From Burkholderiaceae bacterium (GTDB lineage Bacteria > Pseudomonadota > Gammaproteobacteria > Burkholderiales > Burkholderiaceae_C): DNA of 64,000 nucleotides. The notes under the pieces were generated by a model, which did no database searches, was not told where the DNA came from, and worked only from the letters and a program-made list of their open reading frames with translations. Position numbers and translations under genes: made by a program. The stretch covers positions 124,001 to 188,000 of the forward strand of contig JACKLN010000002.1 in the NCBI GenBank assembly GCA_024235855.1, in the 5' to 3' direction. Shown here one piece after another: positions 62,412 to 64,000 of the stretch (position 1 is the first letter of the stretch; each line of letters begins with the position of its first letter).

Positions 62412-63407
62412 TCAGAGCCCCTTGCCCAGCGCGATGGCCTTCTCGACCAGCTTGCCGCCGTCGGGCACTTCCTTGCCGAACTCCTCGTAGACCGACTTGC
62501 TGGCGGCGATGAAGGCGTCCTTGTCGGCGTCGTTGACCTTCACGCCGGCAGCCTTGATCTTGTCCAGCAGCTCGCCCTCGAGCTTGGCGGCCTGCTCGTA
62601 GACGTAGGCCTGCGTCTCGCGCGCCGCGGCGCTCAGCGCGGCCTGCACGTCGGGCGGCAGCGACGCGAACTTGCGCGCGCCGGTGGCCAGGTAGGCCGGC
62701 GTGTAGACGTGGCCCGTCATCGACAGGTACTTCTGCACCTCCTGGAACTTGGAGGAGTAGATCTGCGTCAGCGGGTTCTCCTGGCCGTCCATCACGCCGG
62801 TCTGCAGCGCGACGAAGACCTCGGACAGCGCCATTGGCGACGGGTTGGCGCCATAGGCCTGGAACATCTTGACCCGCCACACGCCCTTGGGCGTGCGCAG
62901 CTTCATGCCCTGCAGGTCGGCCGGCTTGACGATCGGCCGAACGTTGTTGGTGATGTTGCGGAAGCCGTTCTCCCACACGCCCAGCAGCTTGTAGCCCTTG
63001 GCCTCGGCCATCGGCGCCAGCGACGGCCAGACGATCTCGGCCTCGATGCGCTTCATGTGCTCGCGGTTCTTCACCAGGTACGGCATCTCGAACATGCCGA
63101 AGGCGTCCACGGTGGAGGACATCACGCTGGAGGGGATGGCGAAGTCCACCGTGCCCAGGCGCAGCTTCTGCATCAGTTCGCTGTCGCCGCCCAGCTGGCT
63201 GGAGCCGAAGGTGACGACCTTGGCCTTGCCGGCCAACTTCTCGTTGGCGCGGCGCGCGAACTCGTTGGCCGACAGCTCGAACAGCGAGCCCGGCCCGCCG
63301 ACGTGGCCGAGCTTGAGTTCCATCTGCGCGTGGGCGGGCAGGGCGGCGGCCAGGGCGCCGAAGGCGGCCAGTGCGGCGTTGACCAGCAGGGTGCGGCGGA
63401 TGTGCAT
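62412..63407 (-). CDS. dctP: TRAP transporter substrate-binding protein DctP
   Basis: A periplasmic solute-binding protein of 331 residues with a Sec signal ending ALAAALPAHAQ. DctP features include LKLGHVGGPGSLFELSANEF, GTVDFAIPSSVMSS, LQGMKLRTPKGVWRVKMFQA with the carboxylate-clamping arginine, and GVMDGQENPLTQIYSSKFQE. First transporter gene after the aminotransferase in the transcript. It should bind a small organic anion; identity cannot be inferred. Confidence 0.93.
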   Translation of the reverse strand: MHIRRTLLVNAALAAFGALAAALPAHAQMELKLGHVGGPGSLFELSANEFARRANEKLAGKAKVVTFGSSQLGGDSELMQKLRLGTVDFAIPSSVMSSTVDAFGMFEMPYLVKNREHMKRIEAEIVWPSLAPMAEAKGYKLLGVWENGFRNITNNVRPIVKPADLQGMKLRTPKGVWRVKMFQAYGANPSPMALSEVFVALQTGVMDGQENPLTQIYSSKFQEVQKYLSMTGHVYTPAYLATGARKFASLPPDVQAALSAAARETQAYVYEQAAKLEGELLDKIKAAGVKVNDADKDAFIAASKSVYEEFGKEVPDGGKLVEKAIALGKGL

Positions 63408-63442
63408 CGTCTGTCTCCTCGTGTTGTCGGTGAAAAGGGGGG

Positions 63443-64000
63443 TCAGGCGGCCCGTGCAGTGTCGGCCGGGGGCGCCGCATGGGCGGCAAAGAAGTCCATG
63501 GCGGCGGCCACACCGCTGCCGGCCAGCTTCACGCCGGCGAGCTTGAGGCCCATCTCGCAGCCCGAGAGCGCGGCCATCAGCGTCAGGTCGTTGCAGTCGC
63601 CCAGGTGGCCGATGCGGAACATGCGGCCCTTGACCTTGCCCAGGCCGGTGCCCAGCGAGAGGTCGAAGCGGCTGTGGATCAGCTGGCGCAGCGCGTCGGC
63701 GTCCACGCCCGCGGGCGTGACCACGCCGGTGAGCACCGGCGAATACACCGCCGGGTCGGCACACTGGACGGGCAGGCCCCAGGCGCGCACCGCGGCGCGC
63801 ACGCCCTCGGCCCAGCGCTGATGGCGCGCGAAGATCACGTCCAGGCCCTGGCCCAGGATGATGTCCAGCGCCTCGTGCAGGCCGTAGAGCAGGTTGGTGT
63901 TGGGGGTGTAGGGCCAGTAGCCGCCCTGGTTCATGGCGACGATCTCGTCCCAGGCCCAGAAAGCCTTGGGCAGGGTGGCGGTCCTGGCCGCGGCCAGCGC
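63443..64000 (-). CDS. Class V aminotransferase (serine-glyoxylate type), 5' truncated by window edge
   Basis: The C-terminal 185 residues or so of a class V PLP aminotransferase. The frame stays open to position 64000 and reads LPKAFWAWDEIVAMNQGGYW, in line with alanine/serine-glyoxylate aminotransferases; YTPNTNLLYGLHEALDIIL and RIGHLGDCNDLTLMAALSG follow. The PLP lysine lies outside the window. An internal ATG at 63934 is not a real start. It precedes dctPQM on the same strand, suggesting that an amino acid or glyoxylate derivative is linked to the imported substrate. Confidence 0.86.
   Translation of the reverse strand, partial: ALAAARTATLPKAFWAWDEIVAMNQGGYWPYTPNTNLLYGLHEALDIILGQGLDVIFARHQRWAEGVRAAVRAWGLPVQCADPAVYSPVLTGVVTPAGVDADALRQLIHSRFDLSLGTGLGKVKGRMFRIGHLGDCNDLTLMAALSGCEMGLKLAGVKLAGSGVAAAMDFFAAHAAPPADTARAA

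Overview
The window is a GC-rich chromosomal segment from a betaproteobacterium, most likely order Burkholderiales (Rubrivivax/Leptothrix/Ideonella-like). That placement is inferred from gene order: glmM-pstSCAB-phoU-phoB-phoR, trxA-rho-rpmE2, an SRP RNA next to dnaX-ybaB-recR, mltD-gloB-yafS-rnhA and alaA-hom-thrC-moeA-moaD-moaE. I see no insertion sequence, prophage, CRISPR array, tRNA or rRNA. Both ends cut genes: glmM at the left and a class V aminotransferase at the right. Almost everything is coding, and many genes overlap by 4 bp.

Layout. 1-8124: glmM, then the phosphate regulon operon pstSCAB-phoU-phoB-phoR behind a textbook Pho box, with a hairpin separating pstS from pstC. 8093-12253 (minus): membrane glycosyltransferase, rpmE2, rho and trxA; a three-copy 75-bp tandem repeat starts exactly at the rho stop codon. 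12520-16655: two translationally coupled kinase-HDOD proteins; the first has lost its kinase catalytic residues, the second keeps them and adds a GAF domain. 16700-21091: SRP RNA (minus), a divergent PurM-like gene (minus), dnaX, ybaB, recR and a cupin. 21135-24716: mltD-like lytic transglycosylase and gloB (minus), yafS-like methyltransferase and rnhA (plus). 24793-29125: RND efflux adaptor and pump. 29144-30830 (minus): moaA and an NlpC/P60 hydrolase.

30921-34014: acrylyl-CoA reductase and propionyl-CoA synthetase. 34118-37748: a putatively exported ATP-dependent DNA ligase, PIN-PhoH ATPase, Bcp peroxiredoxin and an Mth938-like protein. 37788-43708: a six-gene run joining threonine synthesis (alaA, hom, thrC) to molybdopterin synthesis (moeA, moaD, moaE). 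43687-50707: a probable catabolic island with a divergent MarR regulator, flavin reductase, NicX-type ring-cleaving dioxygenase, alpha/beta hydrolase, acyl-CoA-dehydrogenase-fold flavoprotein without a recognisable catalytic glutamate, CoA ligase, and a Tat-exported amidase on the opposite strand. 50721-58332: a hypothetical protein, TPR-sulfotransferase, clpB behind a consensus heat-shock promoter, panE-like reductase and a beta-lactamase-fold serine hydrolase. 58517-64000 (minus): TRAP transporter dctPQM with enoyl-CoA hydratase, type III CoA-transferase and a class V aminotransferase.

Best candidates for something undescribed are the MarR/NicX/ACAD-fold/CoA-ligase island (a possible CoA-dependent N-heterocycle pathway), the pseudokinase/kinase HDOD pair, the covarying hairpin repeat after rho, and the SRP RNA with swapped base pairs under its tetraloop.
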